Part shown: positions 1 to 10,460 of the stretch, piece after piece | Layout of the letters: every line of letters starts with the position of its first letter | Numbering within the stretch: the stretch's first letter is position 1 | NCBI GenBank assembly: GCA_001600635.1 | Contig: BCKL01000007.1 | Span: 706,303-770,302 of the forward strand | Reading direction: 5' to 3' | DNA from: Leucosporidium creatinivorum | Taxonomy: Eukaryota > Basidiomycota > Microbotryomycetes > Leucosporidiales > Leucosporidiaceae | Length of the DNA: 64,000 bases | Made by a program: the position numbers and the translations under genes | Notes under the pieces: model-generated | What the model was told of the DNA's origin: nothing | Seen by the model: only the letters and a program-made list of their open reading frames with translations | Database searches by the model: none

Positions 1-149
1 GCGTCCTGTGGGAGTGCAGAGGTGGTCAGCATTGTCCTGCAGCTCGAAAGGAGGCATCAGCTGCTCAGGCCAAGGGCGCTGAGAGCTGCTGAGGGCCCGC
101 ACCACCGTTCGGAGGGGCGCAAGTGAGCTCACCTGTTCATCTCCAGCAT
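1..149 (-). CDS. Probable 5' end of an unidentified minus-strand gene (partial)
   Basis: A candidate first exon (149-133) begins at an ATG and ends at a GTGAGC donor. A branch/acceptor pattern ending in CTGCAG follows at 42-37, and a second exon runs from 36 off the window edge. In this frame the peptide starts MLEMNR and continues TMLTTSALPQD. The frame is also open upstream of the ATG (reading ATVDEI before it), and another ATG lies at 243, so the true start is unresolved and a further 5' intron is possible. I recognise no family. The evidence is splice consensus and an open frame only. Confidence 0.3.
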
Positions 150-487
150 GATCTCGTCGACTGTAGCATTGCGGAACTGTCAGCCTACAGAGAGGGCTAG
201 CGAGCTGAGCTAGAGAGGACTGACTCTTCTCGCTGATTCCCATCTTGAGAGTATCGCTTTAGCGGGGTTGGGTGTGTAGAGGTCTTGGCGCGGTAAGAGT
301 AATCCGAAGCAGCTGTAGCGGACCGGCGGGGAGACGAGCGAAAGTGGACGAGGTCAAGCCGTGAGCCGCAACTGCTCTCTCCTTCTTACGCTCTCCTCGT
401 CTAAGACTCGTCAACTTCAGCGCTCGTAAACAGGCTCGGTAGGACAGTACAGATTCATAGCAGCTTGGCGTGTAACTTTCAGCCAAC

Positions 488-2158
488 ATGGTGAGTATCC
501 TACAGCTCCTCAGGTCACTCCGCTCGCTGACCTCGCTCGTCTTGTCCTGCAGTCTGTCCTCTTTGAGACGTCGCTCGGCGACATCATCGTGAGTAGCTCT
601 ATTACTAGCTGTTTTGACCCCTGCTAACCCACTACACTTCGCACAGGTCGACCTGGACACGACGCTCTGCCCGCGCACCTCGCTCAACTTCCTCAAGCTC
701 TGCAAGGCGTACCGCTACAACTTCTGCTCCTTCCATAACGTCATCAAGGACTTCATCGCTCAGACTGGCGACCCCACCGACACCGGCACGGGCGGCTCCT
801 CCATCTTCAACCAGCTCCCTCGCTCCTCGCCCGACTACTCCCCTTCGCCCTTCTTCAAGCCCGAGGTGCTCCCTACCCTCAAGCACACAGCTACGGGAAC
901 CCTCTCGATGGCCATCGCGGGAGAAGGCGAGGGAAGGGGCGCAGGCAGCCAGTTCTTCCTCACCCTCGCGCCGAACCTCGACTATCTCGACGGCAAGCAC
1001 GCTCCCTTCGGCACGGTGATTGAGGGAGAGGACACGCTCGTCAAGATCAACGAAGCGTTCACGGACGGCGAGGGCAAGCCTCTGAGGGACATTAGGATCC
1101 GCCATGTCGTCGTTCTCGGTGCGTGATCTCTCCCGCTCCCTTTCCTCACCACTCGACTGACCGCTTCTCCTTACAGACGACCCCTTCCCCGACCCCGTCG
1201 GCCTCGACGTACCCGAAAACTCGCCCGTCCCCACTGTCAAACAACTCGCCTCCCTTCGTGTCGGCGACGAGGAAGAGATCGAGGAGACTGGCGACCCCGA
1301 AGCGCAGGAGGAAGCCCGTCGTGCTCGCGACGCCCGCGCCCAAGCCCTCACCCTCGAGATGGTGGGCGACCTCCCCTTCGCGGACGTGGCACCACCAGAG
1401 AACGTCCTCTTCGTCTGCAAGCTCAACCAAATCACCAAGAGCGAGGACTTGGAGCTCATCTTCTCAAGGTTCGGCACCATCATGTCGTGCGAGATTATCT
1501 GCGATCAGAAGACGGGCGACTCGCTCCAGTATGCGTTTATCGAGTTCAAGGAGCGGGAGGAGGCCGAGAGGGCGTACCTCAAGATGGACAATGTGCTCGT
1601 CGACGATCGCCGAATCCACGTCGACTTCTCCCAAGTGAGTACTTCCACGCGTCTCTCTCTCTTTCGGATTGATAGCTGACCCTCATCGTCTCATAGTCCG
1701 TCTCCAAGCTCCACAACTCGTACGTCTTCAACAAGACCGGCGGTCGACCACCACCAAACAAGGGCGGCGGGCTCTCCTCCTCGTCTCGACGGAGGGACGA
1801 CTCTCCTCCTTCCTCCCGCTCGCACCGAGGCGCCAGCCAAGGCGACATGGTCTTTGATATGGGCGATGTGGACGATCGTGAGCGTCAGCGAAAGCGGGAC
1901 AGGTACGACGACCGTCGAGGAGGAGGGGGTGGAGGATACGAGTCTCGAGGGGGAGGAGGGAGGGATGATAGGGAACGTGGAGGATACAGCTCGAGGGGCG
2001 GCGGAGGAGGAGATAGGAGGGACGATCGGGGAGGGGGAGGCTACAGGGATGACCGAAGTGGATATGATTCGCGAGGCGGAGGCGGCGGGGGAGGAGGAAG
2101 GCGAGACGACGGCGGGCGGAGACGATCTCGTAGCCCGCGTAGGGACAGGGACCGCTGA
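488..2158 (+). CDS. PPIL4: Cyclophilin-type peptidyl-prolyl isomerase with RRM (PPIL4/CYP6 type)
   Basis: Exons 488-490, 553-588, 647-1118, 1177-1634 and 1697-2158 sum to 476 codons plus stop. Residues about 1-165 are a cyclophilin domain: it opens [17 protein letters not shown], with [19 protein letters not shown] and [10 protein letters not shown] typical of the PPIL4 branch. An RRM follows at about residues 245-322, with RNP-like strands VLFVCKL and LQYAFIEF. The tail (from about residue 370) is Gly/Arg/Asp-rich with many RGG and DRR repeats and ends in an [10 protein letters not shown]-like stretch. The family is nuclear and linked to pre-mRNA splicing. The first exon is only the ATG, immediately followed by an intron; the conserved N-terminus requires that join. 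Family assignment is secure; the RGG tail as an RNA-binding or phase-separating element is inference. Confidence 0.93.
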
Positions 2159-2270
2159 GCTTCATGCGCAAAGCAGTCGGCCGAAGCAGTCAGCTCGTGT
2201 TCGCCTCGCGAAGAAAAAGAGCTGTCGTGAGCGCCAGCAGCGCTAATATCGTCGTTTCTACTCGTAATGT

Positions 2271-3954
2271 CTACTTGACGGGGTTCCGGCCCCATCGTCC
2301 TGAGCTTGACCTCGTTGGTGTTGCGCTCCCTCGTCCTGAGCTCGTCTTGGCTTTGGCCGCCGCCATCACGAGGTCCTGCGAAGCGAAGGAGAGTCAGCTG
2401 GAGTTCGAGCTTCACAAAAGCTTCGACCGACTCACCTGAATCATGCCGTTATACGTCTCTGCATCTCCCACCTCCTTCTCCCTTATCAGAAGCGCATGCG
2501 TAAGCACCCCACTCGCCTCATTGCTCAACGCTTCGATCTCCTCCCTCAGCGTCTTCAACTTGGCCACGCTCAACAGCACCAAGTCGTCCGCTCCAATCGC
2601 ACAGACTGCGTCTGCTCGTTTACGATCCAGTGGTGGAGGGAGGGCAGAGGCGCGTTGTCGTTCGCGGTCGGCGAAGGGGGTGCTGGAGCGGGAGGGAGGG
2701 AAGACCGAGGAAGGGGAGTAGGGCGCGCCTGGTGGTGTAGAGGAGCGAGGGCCTGAGGGAGAGGCTGAGCGGATGGACGGGGAATTGTTGAGGGTGTTGA
2801 TTTGGGAGGGGAGGACGAGTGACGCGAGAGGCTTGGAGTCGGCCGACTGGGAAGGGAGCAAGGGTCAGCCGAGGTCGGAGAAAGGCGAGGGCGCTGTTAC
2901 ATACATCGTCGAGGTTGATGGGAATACCCAGTGCAATGAGATGCTCGCGTCGGATGCGAGATCTCCGCCAGTCGAGAGGCCGAAGTGGTGGGAGCGAGGA
3001 GAGGGTCGAGAGCAGTCCGCGCCTGCGAAGCCGATGTCAGCTGCTGCGCTCGAGCCGAGGGAGCAGTCTCGCTAGCACTCACAGTGGCTCGTTGACCAAC
3101 ACTTGCGCCGCGCCTTCCACCTGTCGTTCAGGCTCATCCGATACAGCCTCAGCAGCTCCGGGGTAGACGCCGTCGAGGAAGCCCTTCAGCTGCTCACTCA
3201 TCGTTGTCTTGGAAATGTTGGACAGGTCGAGCTGGAGCGGCGCATACCCTGACCTTGTTGTAGACGCGATGGGCGGCTGAGGCTGAGGTGGTAGGGGAGC
3301 TGCCGCCTCCTCGACGAACGATCCAGCTCCAGCGAACGCGTCGTCCTCGCCTGCTCCCATATCCCCAGCGTCGAAGTCGCCGAAGTCTCCAAAGTCATCG
3401 TCGTCTCCTCCTCCTGCTCCCGCCTCGCCGAAATCGTCAAAGTCGTCGTCGAACGAGTCTCCCACAGCGTCGGCGGTTGTTGATGGCGGTTGGTCCATCT
3501 CGTCGTCCGAGAAGTCGTCCATTGGGGGTCCATCGTCCAGAGGAGGTAGAGCCATGGATAAGGCGACAGGTTTGAGAGGGGAAGAAGGAGCGGTGGGCTC
3601 TGGTGCAGAAGGAGCCGGCTCGTCGTCGTCGCTCAGGCCTCGAGGCTCGTCGTCCAGAGGCTGTTCGGGAGCAGGCGCCTCGCCTTGTTCCTCTCTGGTC
3701 TCATTCAGCTGTTCGTCTTCATCCGCTTCTTCCTCCTGCACCGGCTCTGCTTCCTCCTGCTCCTCGACCGGCGAGCCAACAAGCTGATCCTGAGTGACGG
3801 CGGCTGCTGGCTCCTGGTCGATTTGATCTGGTGCAGCTTGCCAGTCGGGCTCTGTGGAGTCTTGAGTGCTGATGGAAAGGGAAGGGGATGGTGCTGGTAG
3901 GCTCGGAGTCTGTACAGGTGAAGGCGAAGCGTTGCCCCATGGATTGTCGTCCAT
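2271..3954 (-). CDS. Acidic clathrin-adaptor accessory protein, aftiphilin/Laa2-like (tentative)
   Basis: Exons 3954-3083, 3022-2905, 2846-2436 and 2375-2271 sum to 501 codons plus stop. Residues 1-200 are disordered and very acidic, with two phenylalanine/aspartate clusters (DSFDDDFDDFGEAG and DDDDFGDFGDFD). Such [DE]xFxDF patterns are used by aftiphilin-like accessory proteins to bind gamma-ear domains of AP-1/GGA adaptors. A conserved-looking block around residue 320 reads REHLIALGIPINLDD. The C-terminal part has a short predicted coiled coil (VAKLKTLREEIEALSNEAS) and ends in a basic tail. I infer a cytoplasmic trafficking role at the trans-Golgi or endosome from the motifs. The exact ortholog, possibly the fungal Laa2/DUF5102 group, is not certain. 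Confidence 0.6.
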
Positions 3955-4268
3955 CCTCGCGAGTAACTCTACAGCAGTGAGCTAGCCTGCTTGAGAGGTC
4001 GCTAGTCGTGGATGTAGCTCGTCCTAGCTGGTCTGTAGTCGGTGATCGCAGTCGTCACGAGGCGAGGAGAAGAGCGAGCAAGTTGAGGGAGAAGCGAAAG
4101 AGCTGCGAAGCGCCTCGATCTGCTGTAGCTTGTACAGGAGCTTCAGGCTGTTTCTCACTATCTCATACTTCGTAAAACGCCTGCCTCCCTTTCCTGAGGG
4201 TCCAAGCTCATCTCGACAAACCCCCTCGGCTTGTTCTCTCTGCTCCTTTCCCTCCTTCTTCATCCTCG
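3955..4268. promoter_or_regulatory. Divergent intergenic promoter region
   Basis: This 314-bp gap separates two genes read outward (minus gene starting at 3954, plus gene at 4269), so it must hold both promoters. It contains pyrimidine-rich runs just before the plus-strand start and several CTGTAGCT/AGCTACAG words, but no TATA box I would trust. Confidence 0.5.
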
Positions 4269-5396
4269 ATGTCGCTTCCAGCACCACATCTCGGCGAGCT
4301 GCAGGAGGAGAAGAAAGACAAGGGAGAGGAAGCGATTGAGCACCAGTCTGCTGCAGACATGAGCGACACATCGCACGCTGAGTGAGTTTCAAGCAGCGCC
4401 GAACTCCTCTCTCGCTTCGCTGACTTCCTGGTTGCAGAGCCTTCACTTTCCACGACGCCGTTCAGATCTACCAATGTGTATCAGAGAGGAGGAACACTTT
4501 TGATGTACTGCTGTGGACGACCCCGGCGACCGGGCTCACTTCTCAGGCTTTCCTCTTCACGACAGCGGTAAGCTCTTTCCCAGCAGGAGCAGATGAATAG
4601 GGCGCTTCGGCAGGGCTTCCCAGCATCCGTTTTGGTCTGACAGAAGCGGAGCCCGTTTCCCTAGCATCGTCGCGTGAGCTGACCATCTCTCGCCGACCCT
4701 CGCAGCTCGCCGGCGACTCGTCTCGCGCTGCTCGTATCATCTCGATGGCTCTATCGATCCTCATCACCCTCCTCACAATCCAGCTCTTCACTCGTCAGCT
4801 CCAGGTGAGCCTCGCTACTCTCCCTCCTGACCTGGAGCCAAGTTGACCCTCCTCTAACCTGCAGGCCGAGGATGCCGACCGACGCTGGGTGAGTTGTTTT
4901 GCTTCGGATCGACTTGCGTTGAGCAAAGAGCTAATCCGAATGCTACAGCTCGAAGATTGGGAAGAGCGGCACAAGCTCGATGAGGACAACAGAAGCCACG
5001 GAGCGAGTTGGGCGAGGGTGCGTGATCTCGGCGATGATGTTTCGCTCGACTCAGACGTTTTGCTGACCTCTTGGCACTCCATCACTCCTTATACAGTATC
5101 AAGCACATATCCCTGACCCTGCTCGACATTGTGAGTTTCTCGTTGCTGCCATTTCGTCAGCGCCGAAGCTCACGCGACTTCTCCCTTCGACAGTCGGCTT
5201 CCTCACTAAGGCGTCGGCGTTCACCTGTACGCACATCGCTTCTTCAAACTTACACAATACCTTCCACTCACTCGCTCCTCACCCAGACTGGGCCAACGGT
5301 CTGCTCGGCTTCGGCGTCGTCGCGATTCTCGTCCTCCTCTTTTCCATCTTTCGCGAGGAATCGCTCGTCGTCTGTGGCAACAAGAAGAACATCTGA
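4269..5396 (+). CDS. Small polytopic membrane protein, conserved-type, function unknown
   Basis: The gene has about seven exons. The first (4269-4381) encodes a charged N-terminus beginning MSLPAPHLGELQEEKKDK. Next come AFTFHDAVQIYQ, FDVLLWTTPATGLTSQAFLF (hydrophobic) and IISMALSILITLLTIQLF (a clear membrane helix). A strongly charged loop (LEDWEERHKLDEDN) leads to a last helix, GLLGFGVVAILVLLFSI, and the protein ends CGNKKNI. Junctions were placed by GTGAGT/GTGCGT donors, CTGAC branch sites and frame continuity; the last two introns are less certain. The layout of two N-terminal helices, a DxxWLExxE-like charged loop and a C-terminal helix resembles uncharacterised fungal membrane proteins I have seen, but I cannot name a family. 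Confidence 0.7.
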
Positions 5397-5601
5397 AGTC
5401 GCCTACCTCCCTCTCTGTACTGCCATAACCTTCGCCTTCGCAAAAGTTGGTCCGTGCCCTCCTGCAGAGAGAACGGCGCCAGTCCGGCTCCGAGGAGAGG
5501 CGGCCAAAATTGACAAGGGGCGGTTGGCGCAGGCCGCCGTGTGAGGAAAGAGCCGTCGAACGAGTGTCTGAAGCTGAGCAGCAGCAGAGGTAGAATCAGT
5601 C

Positions 5602-7700
5602 ATGGTGAGTGAACCCCCTGGACCGGCGGCTCGGCGATGCTGGCTGGGAGGAAAGGACGGGCGCCGGAGTGCGGAGTGCGTCTCGAGGACGCAGAAGAAG
5701 TCAAGAAGTCGGATACAGCAAGGTGCAGAGAGCTGTAGAGAGGTGGATCGGTGCATATTGAGGGAGTGAAGCCTCGCTTGAGCATCGCCGAGCTTCCCTT
5801 TCAACGCAGACGAGCACCTCGTCGACAAAGCTAACTCGCTGCCTTCCTCCCTTCATCCAACAGTTCATCCCTACTCCTCTCTCTCTCTTTACCTGGATTT
5901 TTACCGTGAAAGGATGGGTCGTTCTCCAGTCCCTAACGATGTGCATCGTAAGTCGGCGCAGAAGGAGCCGCTTTCTCGAGGTGGAGCTGACCGCTTCGTA
6001 AGCTGCAGGGGTACTTCCTCGTCGCTTGGGTATTACGGAAGATGGTCTGGAACTTCGTGGCGTGAGCTTCTCGGCCTCTTCCTCCTTCCTGGGTCGCAAC
6101 TCGCCGAGCATGATCATTGGCAGCCGGCTCATCTACGGGCTGCCTTCGAACACAGCTGACTTAGGTTGACTTCCCAGAGCTGCCTTCCAAGATATTATCA
6201 CCTACAATGCTTTCAAAGTGAGAACCTGCTTACCCCTTGCCGCAGCGTCTGGCGGCTTTCGGCGCTCAGTACGCTCGCTCGGAGGCCGGCTCATACTGAT
6301 GCTGCTCTTTGCAGACCATCCTGAACGAGTGGATCCCCATCATCAAGCTGTGGTTCTACTTCTCTCTCGGTTACTCCTTCGTCGGGCTGTGCGGGGTGAG
6401 TTTGGAGTCTCTTAAGTGCGTCGAGCTCGGCGATAATTGACGAGCAGTTCGCAGGCCGTCGGCGCCATCACGGGCTTCCTACGTACGTTCGAGAGTTTTT
6501 ATTCGTCTTTCTCCCCCTGGCTGACTGCTCTTCTCACTGCGTAGCGGTACTCTGGGTGTAAGGATGCGCTGAAAGTGCGAGCATCTGCGCCGAAGCTAAC
6601 TCTCTTTGCGCTGCGCGGCAACAGCTACTTCATCTACCTCCTTGTCACATGGTGGGTGGTCTTGAGAGCTCTTGAACGTCCCTCTAACACTTTTGTCTGC
6701 AGGGGATTGAACGCCTGGCAGCTTTACCTCCGCGTGAAGGCGATTTTGGCACTAGAGGGGACCATCAAGACGGCCTGGTGAGTTCCCTCTCTTGATTGTC
6801 TAGGATCACCGCTGACATTTGCGGCACAGTAACACTGTCGGCAAGTTTCTGGGCCTCGGGAACTGCGACGACCTCTTCAGCACGATCCACGACTACACGA
6901 TTGAAGGTGCAATAATTGTGCTCTGCCTACAAGCCACCACCTTGATTTGTACTGGAATCCTCAGTGAGTTCAGCCCCTGCTGAGCCCGTCACTTCGCCGC
7001 TCGGCCCTCCCGGCGTTTGGTCTTGTCCTCCTCGTCGGCTTTTTGAGCGTGCTGACCTCATTCGCCCTCCCCTCCAACAGTCCGACGCGAGTACCTCAAG
7101 ACCGGCTTCCTTCTCACCGGCATGTTTTCATCGGCCGAGGAGGTCGAACGTCGCAAGAAAATGATGGCGGATCGGAAGGCCGGCCGAAAAGAGAAGAAGG
7201 CGGCCAAGAAGGCAAGCAAGAAGCAGCAGGCGCTAGGCAAGGAAAACCATTCTGTCCACGTCGAACTGCGGGCGAGTCAACGAATGCATGCGGCGGCGCT
7301 GGAGGCGGAAGAAGAGGTGATCCCGATGCGACGGATGGACAGAGAGGGAAGGCGACAGCGGCAGCTCGAGAGCTCAGAGGACGATGAAGAGCGGGACGAT
7401 GCGTTTGAGCTGCCTCGCCACTCCTCTCGGAGACCAGACGACTCGGAGGAAGAGCTGTACGATGCGCCGGAGGATCGGCGACGGTTCGGAGGAGGAAGGC
7501 AGGCTCGGTCGATGAGCCTTTCACACAAGAGCTCGCCGCCTGCGTATCGGCCGGAGGAGGAGAGTACTAGGCGGCGGTCGGGAGCGGATTGGGAGAGCGT
7601 GAGGGAGCAGGCTGGGCGTGATGCCTGGAGCAACGAGGAGAGGAGCATCGGTCGGCGGCGAAGCAGAAGTCGAGGGAGGGAGGCAGGTGGCTCGGTGTAG
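5602..7700 (+). CDS. Multi-exon integral membrane protein with long basic/serine-rich tail, function unknown
   Basis: Exons 5602-5604, 5864-5947, 6009-6061, 6178-6217, 6315-6395, 6455-6482, 6545-6557, 6625-6651, 6703-6777, 6830-6963 and 7081-7700 keep frame throughout and give 385 residues. Residues 1-190 carry several hydrophobic segments: PLSLFTWIFTVKGWVVLQSL, IIKLWFYFSLGYSFVGLCGA, VLWVYFIYLLVTWGLNAW and GAIIVLCLQATTLICTGIL. The last exon encodes a charged cytoplasmic-type tail that starts with a Lys-rich run (RKAGRKEKKAAKKASKK) and continues acidic, then Arg/Ser-rich. Odd points are the one-codon first exon followed by a 259-nt intron, and a 13-nt exon at 6545-6557. I recognise no family. 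The tail could be a regulatory or scaffold domain, but nothing in the sequence proves a function. Confidence 0.72.
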
Positions 7701-8353
7701 ATGAGTAGATTATAGCTGGAGTCACTACACTTTTCGACATCAACCTTGTGCTCGTGAACTCAGCAAGTAACGCCGATGTCGCTGTGAGGAGAGGGTCGAA
7801 GTCGGAGGTGAGCTCGGCGCCGGCCCTGCCCCCTCGAGCTCGCCTTACTAGGATTCTCGAAAGGTCGGGGGTGAAACATCGAATCCAGCGGTGAGCAATT
7901 GCAATGGGACTTGGCGAGCGCATTGACGAACCGCTAGCGTGTCGAGGTGCATCGTAGCGACGCAGACCGAGAGGGTTTGCAGCGAGCTCCGGGCCACTGC
8001 CGGCACGCCAGGAAGCGTGACCCGAGCAGTGCTCGTCTTGGCGTATCTGGCTTGCGGCTTTTGCGGCTGTAGGTTTGGAGCAGCCCGTCAGCTTGGAACC
8101 GAACGAAGCGCGAGCTCGGCGAGGGCTCACCTTGAACCTCCGGCGCAGAGGTGAGAGAGCTTGCGCGAGCAAGGGAGGGGCTAATGCGGCTCAAGCAGCA
8201 GACTCCCTTGTGACGGGCAGCGCAACCGTGTCTCTTTGCATGCCCTTAGGCGAGATCTCCTCGGGGAGGAGGGTCGCCTCGCCGCCTCGGCGCTCGAAGA
8301 AGAAGTGCGCCAGGGTGTCCTCAGGAGGTATCGTCCGAAGCGAGCCCGTCTCC
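7701..8353. other. Convergent intergenic region, no gene seen
   Basis: This gap lies between the stop of the plus-strand gene at 7700 and the stop of the minus-strand gene at 8354. Open frames exist on the minus strand but have no start context, splice logic or recognisable protein. It probably holds 3' untranslated sequence of both genes. Confidence 0.5.
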
Positions 8354-10460
8354 TTATTCGGTAGATTTATCCACGCTGCGGAGACGAAGAGAGTCAGCGA
8401 TGTCAACGCAGCTGGAGCTCGGTGAACCTGCCATCGCGAATGAGCTTGAGTGTAAGCGGCAAGTAGAAGAGGGTGTAGATCTAACAAAGAGTTGTCAGAT
8501 GAGGCTTAGCGTAGAAGGGTACAGGTCTGCTGACCCAGACGACGAGGAACGCGCTACACTCGACCTGGAGTGGAAGACACGTTCAGCTCTGCCCTCGCCG
8601 AGGATCCGAGAATCGCCATTGAGATACTTACAGCTCCCCAGCGAACAGGATGAGATCTTCCGAGAGTAATAGTTGGAACGCTGATGGCCCAGCCGAAGCA
8701 TGTCGCGAAGAGCAGGCCGCCGAAGATCACTTTAAGCGAAGGTCAGCGATCGCCGAGCCTCGACATTGTGCTCTACTCACTGGCAAAGCTGATCTGGAGT
8801 TGGGAGAAGGTCAGCGGCGCTCAGAGAATACGGATGAGGGGTAGCGTACCTGTATGACCGTAGACGAGGCGTACTGGAGCGATTGCACCCTTTGCGCCCG
8901 AGCGACACCGTGTGCGGCCAGCTCACGAACTTGCGCATGGGAGGGACGTCTTGAGCCAGCTCCCATCACGGGAGACATCTCTTGCATGTCTGAGGATGTG
9001 CATCAAACAGCAAAGGTCAGTGGTTGGATTAGACGGTGGCCCGCCGACCAACGAGCCCCAGGGTTCGGCGAACGACTTGCGCGGGATATTGGACTCACTG
9101 AAGTTGATCTGCTTCCGCATGACGTAGTACAGGTTGAGTGCTACCGTGTTGATCTGTTCCAAAAAGACGGAGAGTCAACATGAGCAGATGGCCGACTTGA
9201 GAACCGAGGGCCGAGCTCACGATGGCAGTGATGCCGACGATGGCGGCGTAGAGAGCTTTGGTCGCGGTAGAGAAACTGTGGGAAACGGGTCAGAAGATGG
9301 ATCTGAACCCAGCGAGCTCACCACACACCCAAGATAGCGATGCACCGCGCGAGCAAACTCGGAGAATTCGGGAGGAAGCTTTAACGGGGTCTGGGGAGTC
9401 CAAGCCGCCTCCAACTGCTCCAGTAACGCGTGCAGCTCATAGTACAAGGTCCATACACGTTTCCATCTGCGAGAGTGAAGCAGGTGAGCGTGCAATCGCA
9501 GCCGAGAGACGACGAAGCGCTCGCCGAACCTGGTTGTCGTGACTGCTGCTAGGGTCTGGGACAGAAGCGAGGTCAGCCGAATAGCCACACAGCATAGACC
9601 GTGTAGACGCACCAGCAGAGGGATGAACATGAATGCTGTCGAGGCAAAGTAGGCGGTATTGGCGAGAGGGGCGACCCATCCACCCCAAGCCTTCCCCTTG
9701 CTCTCGAGAACAACCAGATGTGACTGCAGCACGCTCCATCCACTGAGCCAACCATGCAGTACCAATGGGAAGAAGGCAAAGTTGCGCCATCCAGCGGCCT
9801 GAGGGAGAGAGGTCCGGTCGCCGTATAGCTGAGCGAGCAGAGGAGGCGAACGAGGCGAGCAATGGAGGTAAGGGGGAGACGGGAAGGTGCGGAGAGGAGA
9901 AGCAAGTCAGATTAGCGCATCACAGGGGTAGCGTCAAGCTGCCTAGACTCCACAGGCGAATCTAGGCAGCTCGGCGCTAGCTCGGCGATGCTCCACAATC
10001 CAGCTCATCCCACGCTGCACGTCCAACTCACCTCGTGCAGTCGAATCACGTACGCTAGAAAGATGAGAGTGCTGGCAAACACCATGATCATGTTGATAGG
10101 TCGTTGATGGGTCACGAGGAAGCGCTGGTTCTCCGACCGCTTGACCCACTTGGCCAACCACAGCCGCTCCTCTTTCCGTCGGAACTCAACGAGAAGGATC
10201 ACAAAGCGAACGATGGTTAGGAAAGCGACCCTGTTCCGTGCGAGGTTTAGTACGGACTTGGCTTCCCGGCGCTCGGCGACCGAGGGCACTCACACGCCCA
10301 GCAGAGTAGCAAGGATGATGATTCGGACCCGAAAGAGACGACCAGGCGAGTCGTATACAGCGTCCTCAATAGCCGCAAGGTCTAATGAAAGGCGAGAAAT
10401 TAGCAGCTGAGCTTCATCGGAAAGGTGGGACAACTCACAAGGCGAGTAGGGGTTGGCCAT
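8354..10460 (-). CDS. Orphan seven-helix membrane protein (GPCR-like topology, family unknown)
   Basis: The gene has at least 13 short exons from ATG at 10460 to TAA at 8354, about 380 residues. Hydrophobic segments in order: RIIILATLLGVVAFLTIVRF; NMIMVFASTLIFLAYVI; FAFFPLVLHGWLSGWSVL; ANTAYFASTAFMFIPLL; ALYAAIVGITAIINTVAL; VIQISFAMIFGGLLFATCF; and AFLVVWIYTLFYLPLTL. That is seven helices. Loops are basic after helix 1 (EFRRKEERLWLAKWVKRS), and there is a 50-residue hydrophilic loop between helices 5 and 6. A 13-nt exon (8781-8793) encodes ISFA plus one base, and one intron of about 200 nt separates helices 2 and 3. No signature of a known GPCR class is visible, so receptor, transporter and enzyme remain possible. 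The exon-4 donor (GTGTGT) was chosen to keep helix 5 in frame. Confidence 0.65.

Noticed and set aside
632-1483. Long minus-strand open frame across the cyclophilin gene
   Set aside because: Shadow of the coding strand: it covers two exons and an intron of a clearly conserved gene and has no motif of its own.
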